A stretch of 64,000 bases of DNA, from NCBI RefSeq assembly GCF_900187185.1, contig NZ_LT906465.1, forward strand, positions 1,612,001 through 1,676,000, read 5' to 3'. The first letter of the stretch is position 1; each line of letters begins with the position of its first letter. The position numbers were made by a program, and so were the translations under genes. The notes beneath the pieces were generated by a model. That model did no database searches. It saw only the letters and a program-made list of their open reading frames with translations, and was not told the DNA's origin. This document shows positions 8,691-17,387 of the stretch, piece by piece. Source of the stretch: Chryseobacterium taklimakanense. GTDB taxonomy: Bacteria > Bacteroidota > Bacteroidia > Flavobacteriales > Weeksellaceae.

Positions 8691-9386
8691 TTACAAAGGT
8701 TTATTTAAGGTGTCTAAAAATTCATTCACATGGGTTTGAATCTTAAGAACCATTCTGTCTACCTGTGTTACCAGAAAATTGTAGAAAAAATACGCCGGAA
8801 TACCCACCAACAATCCGGCTGCCGTAGTTGCCATGGCGGTATAAATTCCTGACGCCAAAAGTTTCGGGCTTACCGCTCCTGTAACATTTGAAATTTCAAA
8901 GAACGCCATAATCATCCCGATTACAGTTCCTAAAAATCCTAACATCGGGGCTGCTCCGGATGCAGAAGCCAGGATATTTAAATTTTTTTCAAATTTTGAA
9001 ACTTCGAGCTGCCCCTGGTTTTGCATCGCATTCGAGATGTCGGAAATTGGCCTTCCGATCCTTGCCAGGCCTTTTTCAATCATCCTTGATTCCGGAGAAT
9101 TGATAGTTCTGCAGTAATCTACGGCGGTCTGGATCTTACCTTCCTCTACGAAATCTTTAATATTTTCAAGGAAATTCGGGGTTTCTTTGGCTGCTCTTTT
9201 CAGGAAAAAATATCTTTCAAGAAAAATATAAAGCGCCAAAACGCCCAAAAGGAAAATAAGAATCATAATGACATTACCAATTATTCCGCCGCTGGTTAGG
9301 ATTTCCCAAAGCGAGAAAACCTGCTTTTCCGGCTGTAACTGTACGGCATTGGTGGCAGTAGATACTACCGTTGTGCTGTCCTGCAT
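8691..9386 (-). CDS. exbB: MotA/TolQ/ExbB proton channel family protein
   Basis: A 231-residue inner-membrane subunit of the TonB energising complex. It has a first membrane segment (GNVIMILIFLLGVLALYIFLE), a cytoplasmic loop, and two C-terminal segments with the family signature MLGFLGTVIGMIMAFFEIS and MATTAAGLLVGIPAYFFYNFL. It is first in the operon. A terminator hairpin of the upstream gene lies directly before it, so its promoter must sit in the remaining 30-80 bp. Confidence 0.92.
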   Translation of the reverse strand: MQDSTTVVSTATNAVQLQPEKQVFSLWEILTSGGIIGNVIMILIFLLGVLALYIFLERYFFLKRAAKETPNFLENIKDFVEEGKIQTAVDYCRTINSPESRMIEKGLARIGRPISDISNAMQNQGQLEVSKFEKNLNILASASGAAPMLGFLGTVIGMIMAFFEISNVTGAVSPKLLASGIYTAMATTAAGLLVGIPAYFFYNFLVTQVDRMVLKIQTHVNEFLDTLNKPL

Positions 9387-9410
9387 ATTTTTTTTATTTT
9401 AAATTAACGC

Positions 9411-9435
9411 AAAAAGCCCATAAATATTATGGCTT
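9411..9435 (-). terminator. hairpin terminator between the acidic protein gene and exbB
   Basis: On the minus strand arms AAAGCCATAA and TTATGGGCTTT (one bulged base) are followed by five T. It lies 38 bp after the stop of the 9473-9934 gene and 25 bp before the exbB start, separating the two transcription units. Confidence 0.65.
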
Positions 9436-9472
9436 TGCTGGTTTTGACAAATTAAAGAATTAAAAAAAAGAA

Positions 9473-9934
9473 TTAATCTTCATCAACCACAATTTCCTCC
9501 TGTCTGAAATCGCATTTCAGTTTGAAAGGAATCGGCTCATCAGACCCCGTGTAGAAATCATCGATATTTCCTGTCCAAATCAGTTCCAGTTCGCCTTCAT
9601 CATTTACATCAAAAGAAAGTTCATTCTGGTAAAGGTAAGCTTCCTCGTCATCGAACAGATCTACCTCCGTGAAAGTTTCTTCATCAGAATCTTCTATATG
9701 AAAGGTCTTTCCCTCCAAATCGGCAGAACTGATCGGAAAATCAAATATATCTAAAGAGATTTGCGGGAAATTGTACTGTAGCGAATCATCCTCCACATGA
9801 TCTAAACTGTCATCCGTAATGATCTCAACTTCGAGAAAATGCTGCTTGTTGCTGTAAACTGGCTTGCAGTAGGTATTTTTTATGTGGTATTTTAAGGTCT
9901 CGTCCGGATGATAAATTTTTAAAATCCCTTTCAT
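9473..9934 (-). CDS. hypothetical highly acidic protein
   Basis: A 153-residue protein I do not assign to a family. It is predicted soluble, with no signal peptide or membrane segment, and rich in Asp and Glu in clusters (TDDSLDHVEDDS, EDSDEETFTEVDLFDDEE, IVVDED at the end). Alternating hydrophobic and acidic residues suggest a beta-rich fold. Codon use and an own terminator support a real gene. It stands alone between exbB and the divergent DUF885 gene. Confidence 0.8.
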   Translation of the reverse strand: MKGILKIYHPDETLKYHIKNTYCKPVYSNKQHFLEVEIITDDSLDHVEDDSLQYNFPQISLDIFDFPISSADLEGKTFHIEDSDEETFTEVDLFDDEEAYLYQNELSFDVNDEGELELIWTGNIDDFYTGSDEPIPFKLKCDFRQEEIVVDED

Positions 9935-10120
9935 TTCTTAAGGATAAAAAGTTGGGTTTAGTTATTTTGTGTGTTATTAAGCAAAGATAAAAATTTGATT
10001 TAAAGACAAAAACATTTTAAAACTTATTTTTTAAATCGAAAAATCCCTGCACTGCTGCGTTTGTGAATAATGTTTGGAAAAGGAATAATCTTTAATTTAG
10101 CGTTATCAATTTTTACCGAG

Positions 10121-11920
10121 ATGAAAAACATACTTTATAAAACAATTTTAGCAGTTTTCACGATACTTTTCGCGGTTTCGTGCAAAAGAAAAGACTTTCC
10201 GCTTACCAAAGTAACTCCGGTTGAGGTGGATTCTATCGCAGCCAATTATTATGAGCAATACCTCAAAATGTATCCGCTGGAAGCGACCATGCAGGGTGAC
10301 GACCGCTACAACGACCTTTTGCCGGTGGACATCGATAAAGATTTCATTTCCGGCGAAATTGCCTTTTATAATGATGTTCAAAAAGAACTGAAAAGCATCG
10401 ATTACAACTCCCTGACCGACGATAAAAAAGTAGTTTACGATGTTCTGGATTCTACTTTGAAGGACAAAATTGAACGCTACGCCTATCACCCGGAATATAT
10501 TCCTTTTACGCAGTTTGGCGGTTTGCCGCTTGATTTTCCGGTATTAGGAAGCGGTGCAGGTGCCCAGCCTTTTAAAAATGAAAAAGATTATGAAAACTGG
10601 CTGAAAAGGATGAACCAATTCCCAAACTGGATGGAAGCTGCGACCGAGAATTTCAGGGAAGGGATGAAAATTAACATGGTTTTGCCAAAAGCCCTGATTG
10701 TAAAGATGATTCCGCAGATGAGAGCGGAAGAAATTACAAGCACAGATTTTGAAAAGAATATATTTTACGGCCCCGTGCGAAATTTCCCAAAAGGAATGTC
10801 TGATGCCGCAAAAGCAAAATTCACAAAAGAATTTAAAGAAATCATCACTGGCAAAATAATTCCGGCATATACGAAAATGGGCGATTTCCTGGAAAAGGAA
10901 TATTTGCCGAAAGGCCGCGACACCAGCGGATACAACGCTTTACCGAAAGGAAACGACATCTATTCTTATTACGTAAAAAGCTGGACGACCACAAACCAGA
11001 CGCCGGACGAAATTCACAAAACCGGTTTGGCAGAAGTTGCCAGAATACGCGGAGAAATGGAAAAAGTAAAGCAAACTTTAGGATTCACCGGCACTTTGGA
11101 AGAATTTTTAAACCACATAAAATCTGATCCGAAAGCTATGCCCTATAAAACATCGAAGGAAGTTCTGGATGCATTTCAGGGCATTTTAACCAAAATTACT
11201 CCCAAGCTGAAAACGATGTTCAACAATACCCCGAAAACAGGTTTTGAAATCCGCCAAACCGAAAAATTCCGCGAAGCGTCTGCCAGCGCCGAGTACAAAC
11301 AGGGAACGCCTGATGGCAAAAGGCCGGGAATTTTCTACATTCCGCTGCCGGATCCTACGAAATTCAATGTGGCTTCGGGAATGGAATCGCTGTTCTTGCA
11401 CGAAGCCATTCCGGGGCATCACTATCAGGTTTCGCTGCAGCAGGAAAATACTGCAATCCCAAAATTTATGCGTTTTGGCTGGATCGGCGCTTATGGTGAA
11501 GGCTGGGCGCTTTATACAGAATCTCTAGGCCCGGAACTGGGACTTTATACAGATCCTTATCAGAAAATGGGTGCTTTGAGTGACGAAATGTTGCGCGCAG
11601 TAAGGCTTGTAATCGACACCGGTTTGCACACCGGCCAGATGAAGCGCGAGGAAGCCATCAAATATTTCCTGAGCAATGTAGCATACGATGAAGCTGGCGC
11701 AACTGCAGAAATAGAAAGGTATATGGCGATGCCTGGGCAGGCTCTAAGCTACAAAACCGGTTCAATGAAAATCCGTGAACTGCGTGATAAATACCAAAAA
11801 AAACTGGGCAAAAAATTTAAACTGGCTTCCTTCCACGATGAGGTCTTAAGCCAGGGATGCCTTCCGTTGAATGTCCTGGAAAGGAAAATGAATCTTTGGG
11901 CTAAAAGACAGGAAAACTAA
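10121..11920 (+). CDS. DUF885 family lipoprotein, putative zinc metallopeptidase
   Basis: A 599-residue protein. The N-terminus MKNILYKTILAVFTILFAVSC ends in a lipobox-like VSC, so it is probably a lipoprotein. The C-terminal half has HEAIPGHHYQ (about residue 427), the HExxxxH pattern of DUF885, and downstream GEGWALYTE, which supplies a further Glu. Members are thought to be metal-dependent peptidases; substrates here are unknown. I chose the ATG at 10121 because the 17 residues upstream (from 10070) would precede and spoil the signal peptide. Confidence 0.85.
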   Translation: MKNILYKTILAVFTILFAVSCKRKDFPLTKVTPVEVDSIAANYYEQYLKMYPLEATMQGDDRYNDLLPVDIDKDFISGEIAFYNDVQKELKSIDYNSLTDDKKVVYDVLDSTLKDKIERYAYHPEYIPFTQFGGLPLDFPVLGSGAGAQPFKNEKDYENWLKRMNQFPNWMEAATENFREGMKINMVLPKALIVKMIPQMRAEEITSTDFEKNIFYGPVRNFPKGMSDAAKAKFTKEFKEIITGKIIPAYTKMGDFLEKEYLPKGRDTSGYNALPKGNDIYSYYVKSWTTTNQTPDEIHKTGLAEVARIRGEMEKVKQTLGFTGTLEEFLNHIKSDPKAMPYKTSKEVLDAFQGILTKITPKLKTMFNNTPKTGFEIRQTEKFREASASAEYKQGTPDGKRPGIFYIPLPDPTKFNVASGMESLFLHEAIPGHHYQVSLQQENTAIPKFMRFGWIGAYGEGWALYTESLGPELGLYTDPYQKMGALSDEMLRAVRLVIDTGLHTGQMKREEAIKYFLSNVAYDEAGATAEIERYMAMPGQALSYKTGSMKIRELRDKYQKKLGKKFKLASFHDEVLSQGCLPLNVLERKMNLWAKRQEN

Positions 11921-11965
11921 ACACTAAAGATTTGCACGGCAGATTTTAAATTTGTTAGGGATAAA

Positions 11966-11981
11966 ATACAATTTATTGTAT
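11966..11981. repeat. short inverted repeat upstream of the response regulator
   Basis: ATACAA and TTGTAT are separated by TTTA in an AT-rich 194 bp gap. It could be an operator, but in such AT-rich sequence a 6 bp palindrome can occur by chance. Confidence 0.3.
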
Positions 11982-12114
11982 ATGTTATAAAATTTTTTAA
12001 ATTTGTAATAAGATTTCTGTGATAATTCAAACCATTAAATATTCAGGAACAAAGAATGTTTTTAAATTTTTTATCAATTAAAGCAGGACCTTTCTAAACA
12101 GATTTAAAAGAAGA

Positions 12115-12468
12115 ATGAGTATTATTATTGTAGATGACAATGCAGATATCTGCGGTATTGTAGAATATTTGTTGGTTACCGAAGGCTATAAGGTCAGGGC
12201 CTGCACCAATCCGATTAATATTTTCGAGATGGTGAAGCAGCAAAAGCCAAAACTGATCATTACCGATATGATGATGTCGGGCCTGGATGGGCGCGACCTT
12301 GTTAAGAAAATAAAAGGCGATCCCAAAACATCGGATATAAAGATTGTAATGATGTCCGCAATTCCTAACGCGGAAAAAATGGGCAAGGAGACCGGTGCAG
12401 ACGATTATATCGCGAAGCCGTTTGATTCCGGCGACCTTTTGCAGAAAGTCAAAGTTTTTTTTCCCTAA
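12115..12468 (+). CDS. receiver-only response regulator
   Basis: A 117-residue CheY-like domain and nothing else. The acidic pocket is IVDDNADI (D6, D7), the phosphoacceptor Asp is in IITDMMMSGLDG (about residue 54), the conserved Ser/Thr in VMMSAIP and the Lys in DYIAKPFD. No output domain is attached and no histidine kinase lies nearby, so it must signal through protein contacts or a distant partner. Its stop overlaps that of convergent nth by 4 bp. Confidence 0.92.
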   Translation: MSIIIVDDNADICGIVEYLLVTEGYKVRACTNPINIFEMVKQQKPKLIITDMMMSGLDGRDLVKKIKGDPKTSDIKIVMMSAIPNAEKMGKETGADDYIAKPFDSGDLLQKVKVFFP

Positions 12469-13091
12469 TCCGGTTTTTCAAAAAGCATTTTAGTGAGGAA
12501 ATCTTTATCACCTTTACCCCGCGCCGGCGAATATTCGCGGCCGTAGAAAATGATTTGCAGGTGGAGTTTATTCCACGAACTGATTGGAAAAAGGCGCTTG
12601 GCGTCTTTTTCTGTTTCTTCCACATTTTTACCGTTGGTGAGTTTCCACTGTTTCATCAGGCGATGAATATGGGTATCGACCGGGAAAGCAGGATGGCCAA
12701 ACGCCTGGCTCATGACAACGGAAGCGGTTTTGTGGCCAACTCCGGGCAGTTCCTCAAGTTCGTGAAAGGTTTGCGGAACAACAGAATTATGTTTTTCAAC
12801 CAGAACCTCAGCCATTCCCTTTAGGTTTTTCGCTTTTGAATTTGAAAGCCCGATTTCCTTAATCAGTTCTTTAATCTCAGAAACTTCAAGTTTAGCCATT
12901 TTCTCCGGTGTATCGGCAACCGCAAACAGTTTGGGCGTCACCTCATTCACCTTCTTATCCGTTGTTTGCGCCGAAAGGGCAACTGCAACCAACAAAGTAT
13001 AAGGATCTTTATGATCTAAAGGAACGGAAACTTCAGGATAAATCTTTTCCAGCTCAGCCATCACGGTTTCGGCCCTTTGTTTTTTTGTCAT
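12465..13091 (-). CDS. nth: endonuclease III-like DNA glycosylase lacking the Fe-S motif
   Basis: A 208-residue HhH-GPD glycosylase/AP lyase for oxidised pyrimidines. The helix-hairpin-helix ELPGVGHKTASVV holds the catalytic Lys (about residue 120) and VDTHIHRL the catalytic Asp (about 138). The usual C-terminal four-Cys [4Fe-4S] loop is absent: after FYGREYSPARG the chain ends in GDKDFLTKMLFEKPD with no Cys. I chose the ATG at 13091 (MTKKQRAETV) rather than 21 bp upstream. It is divergent from bcp, with starts only 32 bp apart. Confidence 0.88.
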   Translation of the reverse strand: MTKKQRAETVMAELEKIYPEVSVPLDHKDPYTLLVAVALSAQTTDKKVNEVTPKLFAVADTPEKMAKLEVSEIKELIKEIGLSNSKAKNLKGMAEVLVEKHNSVVPQTFHELEELPGVGHKTASVVMSQAFGHPAFPVDTHIHRLMKQWKLTNGKNVEETEKDAKRLFPISSWNKLHLQIIFYGREYSPARGKGDKDFLTKMLFEKPD

Positions 13092-13123
13092 TTTAAACTT
13101 AAATTTGAACAAAAATAGTCATT

Positions 13124-13573
13124 ATGCTGAAAGCCGGCGATAAATTACCCACATTTTCGGGATTGAATCAGGAGGGCGAAACGGTGAAATCTTCTGATTT
13201 TAAAGGTAAAAAACTGGTGGTATTTTTCTATCCCCAGGCCAACACGCCAACCTGCACCGTGGAAGCCTGCAACCTGAGCGACAATTACTCGGAGCTTGAA
13301 AAAGCCGGCTACAAATTATTGGGAATTTCTGCCGACAGTGTGAAAAAACAGAAGAACTTTCACACAAAATACAGCTTTCCGTATGATGTAATTGCCGATG
13401 AAAACAGAGAAATTATCCAAAAATTTGGCGTGTGGCAGGAAAAGAAAACTTTTGGCAAAACCTATATGGGAATCGTACGCACGACTTTTATTTTTGATGA
13501 AGACGGAATTTGTGTGAGAGTGATCGACAAAGTGAAATCTAAGGAAGCTGCAGCGCAGATTTTAGAGAACTAA
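13124..13573 (+). CDS. bcp: thioredoxin-dependent thiol peroxidase (BCP/PrxQ type)
   Basis: A 149-residue peroxiredoxin that reduces hydroperoxides in the cytoplasm. The peroxidatic Cys is in TPTCTVEACNLSD (about residue 45) with the resolving Cys five residues later, the atypical 2-Cys pattern of BCP. The family usually has TPGC; here Gly is replaced by Thr. FYPQANTPTCT and ADSVKKQKNFHTKY fit the fold. The stop overlaps the stop of the convergent GNAT gene by 4 bp. Confidence 0.92.
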   Translation: MLKAGDKLPTFSGLNQEGETVKSSDFKGKKLVVFFYPQANTPTCTVEACNLSDNYSELEKAGYKLLGISADSVKKQKNFHTKYSFPYDVIADENREIIQKFGVWQEKKTFGKTYMGIVRTTFIFDEDGICVRVIDKVKSKEAAAQILEN

Positions 13574-14103
13574 TTGTTTTTTTGCCATTCTTGTTTGCTG
13601 ACTTCGTAATAAAGCAAATCTTCCGGATCGTTTGGGATTCGGACAATTTTTTGAAATTTCAATCCCAGTTTTTCAATCAGCTTTTGTGACGCGACGTTTT
13701 CTTTCACCGTAATTGCGCTGATTTTCTGTAATCCGTATTCTTCAAAACCGGCGCGGAGAATGCGGCTGGCCGCTTCGTAACCATATCCTTTTCCTAAATA
13801 CTCCGGGAGAAAGGCAAAGCCAATATCCACCACATCCAAACCTTCCCTGTGAAACAGGCCACAGCTACCGATTTTTTCGCCCGTGTCTTTTTTAATTAAA
13901 GTAAAATTTCCGTAGCCAAGTTTCTCAATTTGCGGGAGGTTTCTGTTTTTCAGGTACTCCCGAGATTCGTCGAGCGTATTCACATTTCTGTCGCCGACAT
14001 ATTTTTTAAACTCTTCCGTGTTCAGGAGTTTCAGGTTAATATCTGCATCGTCAAGACTGGTTGGCCTGAGGTAAAGCCTTTCTGTTTCAAAATTTGTTTT
14101 CAT
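13570..14103 (-). CDS. GNAT family N-acetyltransferase (RimJ/RimL-like)
   Basis: A 177-residue acyltransferase. It starts with FETERLYLRPTSLDDA and has the acetyl-CoA motif LPEYLGKGYGYEAASRIL (Q/R-x-x-G-x-G/A type) followed by KISAITVKENVASQKLIEKLGL, the pattern of ribosomal-protein Ser/Ala acetyltransferase relatives. The substrate cannot be told. It follows the YdeI-like gene by 2 bp and is probably cotranscribed with it. Confidence 0.9.
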   Translation of the reverse strand: MKTNFETERLYLRPTSLDDADINLKLLNTEEFKKYVGDRNVNTLDESREYLKNRNLPQIEKLGYGNFTLIKKDTGEKIGSCGLFHREGLDVVDIGFAFLPEYLGKGYGYEAASRILRAGFEEYGLQKISAITVKENVASQKLIEKLGLKFQKIVRIPNDPEDLLYYEVSKQEWQKNN

Positions 14104-14105
14104 CG

Positions 14106-14576
14106 TTAAATTCCTTTTTTACCCGCCAAAATCATTTCGATCATTTTCACTTTTCGGTTTTCGCGGGTTTCCGGTTTTTTGGCGGATGTAATCCAGCGGA
14201 TGTATTCCTTGCGGTGCATATAGCTCATTTTTTCAAAAAGTTTCTTTGCTTTTTCATTTTGGTTAAAGATTTCGACCACATCTTCAGGAATATCAACGGT
14301 CCGTTCTTCTTTATCTTCCCATAGCTCCACAGCAACCATATCACCAAAAGTTTTTCTCAAAGATTTTCTCACATCCCGAGTTAATCCCAAAACGTGGCAT
14401 CCTTGGCCCATATTTGCGAGACTTCCCCTGTATTCAATTTTTTTATCAAAAACAGCTTTTATTTTAACCTGTCCTTTCTTTCCAAAGAATTCCTCCGCTG
14501 AAAATGGGAATTCAACATAAGCCGCATTCATGTTTTGATGCTGAAGAACCGGTGCTTCAAATTCAATTTTTTTCAT
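14106..14576 (-). CDS. YdeI/OmpD-associated, DUF1905-containing protein
   Basis: A 156-residue soluble protein. The N-terminal part (FEAPVLQHQNMNAAYVEFPF..., GSLANMGQGCHVLGLTRDVRKSLRKTFGD) looks like the DUF1905 barrel. The C-terminal helical part (FEKMSYMHRKEYIRWITSAKKPETRENRKVKMIEMI) is the YdeI/OmpD-associated domain. The biochemical role of such proteins is not established. It heads a two-gene unit with the GNAT gene. Confidence 0.83.
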   Translation of the reverse strand: MKKIEFEAPVLQHQNMNAAYVEFPFSAEEFFGKKGQVKIKAVFDKKIEYRGSLANMGQGCHVLGLTRDVRKSLRKTFGDMVAVELWEDKEERTVDIPEDVVEIFNQNEKAKKLFEKMSYMHRKEYIRWITSAKKPETRENRKVKMIEMILAGKKGI

Positions 14577-14618
14577 GTTAAGGCATTTGAGCTTTCATTT
14601 CCTTAAATCAAATTTAAC

Positions 14619-14650
14619 AAAAAAACCACCGAAAAATTTCAGTGGTTTTT
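14619..14650 (-). terminator. terminator after the S46 peptidase gene
   Basis: Arms AAAAACCAC and GTGGTTTTT enclose a loop with an inner GAAA/TTTC pairing, and both flanks end in T runs. It lies 22 bp after the peptidase stop on the minus strand and isolates it from the YdeI-like gene. Confidence 0.85.
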
Positions 14651-14671
14651 ATGTTGAAAATTATGCGGTGA

Positions 14672-16807
14672 TTATTTAACCAAAGTCATTTCATTTAGAA
14701 GATGCCCTGCACCGGAGAATTTATCGATGACCCAAAGTACAAATCTCGCATCTACGTTGATGGTTTTTTGCCATTCTTCTTCGAAAACGATGTCTCCAGA
14801 AAGCGCCTCAGAGTTACCGTCGAAAGCAAGCCCGATCAGTTCCCCGTTTCCGTTCATAATTGGCGAACCTGAGTTGCCACCTGTAATATCGTTATCTGAC
14901 AGGAAGTTCACAGGAAGGTAACCCGCTGCATCTGCGTACTGACCGTAGTCTCTCGCTTTTGCAAGATCGATCAGTCTTTGCGGAAGGTCGAATTCCTCGT
15001 CACCTTTTTTATATTTCGCCACCATACCGTCGATATCGGTGTAGAAATTGTTTTTCACGCCGTGGTAATCTCTGTCAGCTCTTACAGGAAGGGTAGCAAT
15101 TTTACCAAAAGTCACTCTCATTGTAGAGTTTGCATCCGGATAGAACTCCTGATTTGGATGAGATTTTCTAAGGCCGTCAAAATAAAGCCTGTTGCTGTTG
15201 CTGAACTGGTCGTCGTATGCCACATATTTATCGCTCAATGCTTTAGCATCAGCGTTATAGCCGGTGGCCAGTTTTAAAAGTGCGTCGGTGTTCAGTTTCG
15301 CCGCATCAGGATTATTAAGGAATGCTTTCGCAGTCGCTGCACTAGCAAAGATTGAGTTTTTCGCTACATCACCCAACAACTGTGGATTTACCGTCTGCAG
15401 ATAAGGAGAAGCTGCTTCGTTTCTTACTTTATCTCTGTAAAGCTGTACCATCGTTTTCAACATTTCCTGCTCCAGCGCCGGGTTGAATTTTTCGTACATC
15501 GCATCGATTCTGGAAGAAATTGTTTTCTTCAGCTCAGCTTTTTTAGCAGCGTCGGTTTCAGCCATATAAGTTTTAAACATAGAGCCTAAACCTGCAGCAT
15601 AGCTCAGATATTTGGAGTTTCTGGTCATCTGTGCCGCGTAGTTTCTCTCCACACCTCTTGCGGAAGTAGTTCTGTAATAGTTCTTGATATCAGCAAGAAC
15701 ATTGCCGTACAGCTCTTGGTTTTCTGGTTTTGAAGCCCATTTTTGGAAGGATTCTTCAAGTTTTTGCTTATCCTGGATGGTTCCGTTTTTGTTTACAGAC
15801 TCAATTGTCCCGGCTCTGTTTTTCCAGTAGTTTGCCACGGAAGCATATTGTGATGCATAGTTCAGTTTTGTAGCCTGATCCTGATCCATGTAGGATTTCA
15901 TTACATCCATCGCAGATTTTGAAGCTGCTACCCAACCCGGATAATCTTTGTTCACCATCTGGTCGATACCGTAAGACGTCAGATAACGGTTAGTTCTTCC
16001 AGGATAACCCATGATCATTGCAAAATCACCCGGTTTGAAAGATTTCAGAGAAATCGGCAGGTGGTGTTTTGGTTTCAGCGGAACGTTGTTAGGTGAATAT
16101 TCCGCAGGATTTCCGTTTTGATCTGCATACACTCTGAACACAGAGAAGTCTCCCGTATGTCTTGGCCATTCCCAGTTATCGGTATCACCACCGAATTTAC
16201 CGATGGAATTTGGCGGAGTTCCCACTAAACGAACATCTTTATAATCCTGATAAACAAAATAGTAGAACTCGTTTCCGTTGTAGAAATCTCTTACCGTTAC
16301 AACATATTTACCGTTTTCGCTGTTTTCTTTTTCGATCGCTTTATATTCTTCAGCAATGATGTCTCTTCTTTCTTTAGCAGACATCGTGTTGTTCAGTTTG
16401 GCATTGATACGCTGAGTTACGTCATCCATTCTTACCAAAAATCTTACAGAAAGACCTTTTGCAGGAAGTTCCTCACTTTTTTTCATTGCCCAGAAACCAT
16501 TCGTCAAATGGTCTCTTTCCGGTGTAGAGAGTGCCGCGATATTTCCGTAACCGCAGTGGTGATTGGTGAACAGCAGTCCTTCCTTTGAAACCATTTCTGC
16601 AGTACAGCCCCCGCCAAACTGCACGATGGCGTCTTTCAGGCTGGAATTGTTTACAGAATAAATTTCTTCTGGAGTGAGTTTCAACCCTTTTTTCTGCAGG
16701 TCCTGTCCGTTAAGTCTTTTCACCAACATCATCAGCCACATTCCTTCATCAGCTTTCACCTGAAGGAAACTCATCATAAATGTGAGTAATAAAAATATAC
16801 GTTTCAT
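14672..16807 (-). CDS. S46 family dipeptidyl peptidase, DPP7-like
   Basis: A 711-residue exported serine peptidase that removes dipeptides from peptide N-termini in the periplasm. A signal peptide (MKRIFLLLTFMMSFLQVKA) precedes the chymotrypsin-like domain: catalytic His in FTNHHCGYG (about residue 80), a conserved Asp region KFGGDTDNWEWPRHTGDFS, and catalytic Ser in TGGNSGSPI (about 650). Eighteen residues after that Ser is Gly (AFDGNSE); in this family Gly there goes with DPP7 (hydrophobic P1) and Arg with DPP11 (acidic P1). It is monocistronic and divergent from the META gene. Confidence 0.93.
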   Translation of the reverse strand: MKRIFLLLTFMMSFLQVKADEGMWLMMLVKRLNGQDLQKKGLKLTPEEIYSVNNSSLKDAIVQFGGGCTAEMVSKEGLLFTNHHCGYGNIAALSTPERDHLTNGFWAMKKSEELPAKGLSVRFLVRMDDVTQRINAKLNNTMSAKERRDIIAEEYKAIEKENSENGKYVVTVRDFYNGNEFYYFVYQDYKDVRLVGTPPNSIGKFGGDTDNWEWPRHTGDFSVFRVYADQNGNPAEYSPNNVPLKPKHHLPISLKSFKPGDFAMIMGYPGRTNRYLTSYGIDQMVNKDYPGWVAASKSAMDVMKSYMDQDQATKLNYASQYASVANYWKNRAGTIESVNKNGTIQDKQKLEESFQKWASKPENQELYGNVLADIKNYYRTTSARGVERNYAAQMTRNSKYLSYAAGLGSMFKTYMAETDAAKKAELKKTISSRIDAMYEKFNPALEQEMLKTMVQLYRDKVRNEAASPYLQTVNPQLLGDVAKNSIFASAATAKAFLNNPDAAKLNTDALLKLATGYNADAKALSDKYVAYDDQFSNSNRLYFDGLRKSHPNQEFYPDANSTMRVTFGKIATLPVRADRDYHGVKNNFYTDIDGMVAKYKKGDEEFDLPQRLIDLAKARDYGQYADAAGYLPVNFLSDNDITGGNSGSPIMNGNGELIGLAFDGNSEALSGDIVFEEEWQKTINVDARFVLWVIDKFSGAGHLLNEMTLVK

Positions 16808-16890
16808 ACTATAAAGTTAAATTTTCCTGCAATTTACGGTTTTTTGGCGCATTTTTGGGAATAACGGTCCTAAAAAAATAAAACCCGGTT

Positions 16891-17319
16891 ATGAATAAAG
16901 TATTTTCATTACTGCTTGGAATTCTATTAAGCTTGGCACTTCAAAGTTGCTCACCGCAAAAATTACCGCCAGGCGAATTTCAAAGACAGTGGATGATGGT
17001 TGCTTACAAAGATTACAGCAAAGCCTTCCTCACCGAAAGCAAAGCGCAGATTGATCTGTCGCCTGTTAAATCAACCCGGTATGGTGCATTTATGGGTTGC
17101 AATAGAATGTTTCTCAGTGCAGATTTCTTCAAAAACGGAACTGTAAAATTCTCCGATGCGGGCAGTACCATGATGTATTGCGAAGGAAGAATGGATCTGG
17201 AATCTGATTTTGCAAAAGATTTGCCGACCATGACCAAATATAAAATTGAAGGGCACAACCTTACACTTTCAAATGAAAAAGGCATTGAAATGAAATTCAT
17301 TGCTGCCGATTGGGATTAA
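16891..17319 (+). CDS. META domain lipoprotein (HslJ-like)
   Basis: A 142-residue envelope protein. The signal peptide MNKVFSLLLGILLSLALQSC ends in a lipobox. The mature part has the META pattern: QWMMVAYKDYSKAFL, then GAFMGCNRMFLSADFFKNGTVKFSDAGSTMMYC, where the CNR motif and the later Met-Met-x-C are characteristic. Function in the family is unclear (stress, motility). It is divergent from the S46 peptidase with an 83 bp shared upstream region. Confidence 0.85.
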   Translation: MNKVFSLLLGILLSLALQSCSPQKLPPGEFQRQWMMVAYKDYSKAFLTESKAQIDLSPVKSTRYGAFMGCNRMFLSADFFKNGTVKFSDAGSTMMYCEGRMDLESDFAKDLPTMTKYKIEGHNLTLSNEKGIEMKFIAADWD

Positions 17320-17364
17320 GGAAATTCTGAAGCAAAAAACGGAAATTTTAAAACGAAAGTTTGC

Positions 17365-17386
17365 GGGTAAAGATTTTATTTTACCC
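17365..17386 (+). promoter_or_regulatory. inverted repeat abutting the SemiSWEET start
   Basis: GGGTAAA (17365-17371) and TTTACCC (17380-17386) form a 7 bp stem with an 8 nt loop, ending 1 nt before the ATG at 17388. It could hide the start in mRNA or serve as a protein operator. Confidence 0.45.
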
Positions 17387-17387
17387 A

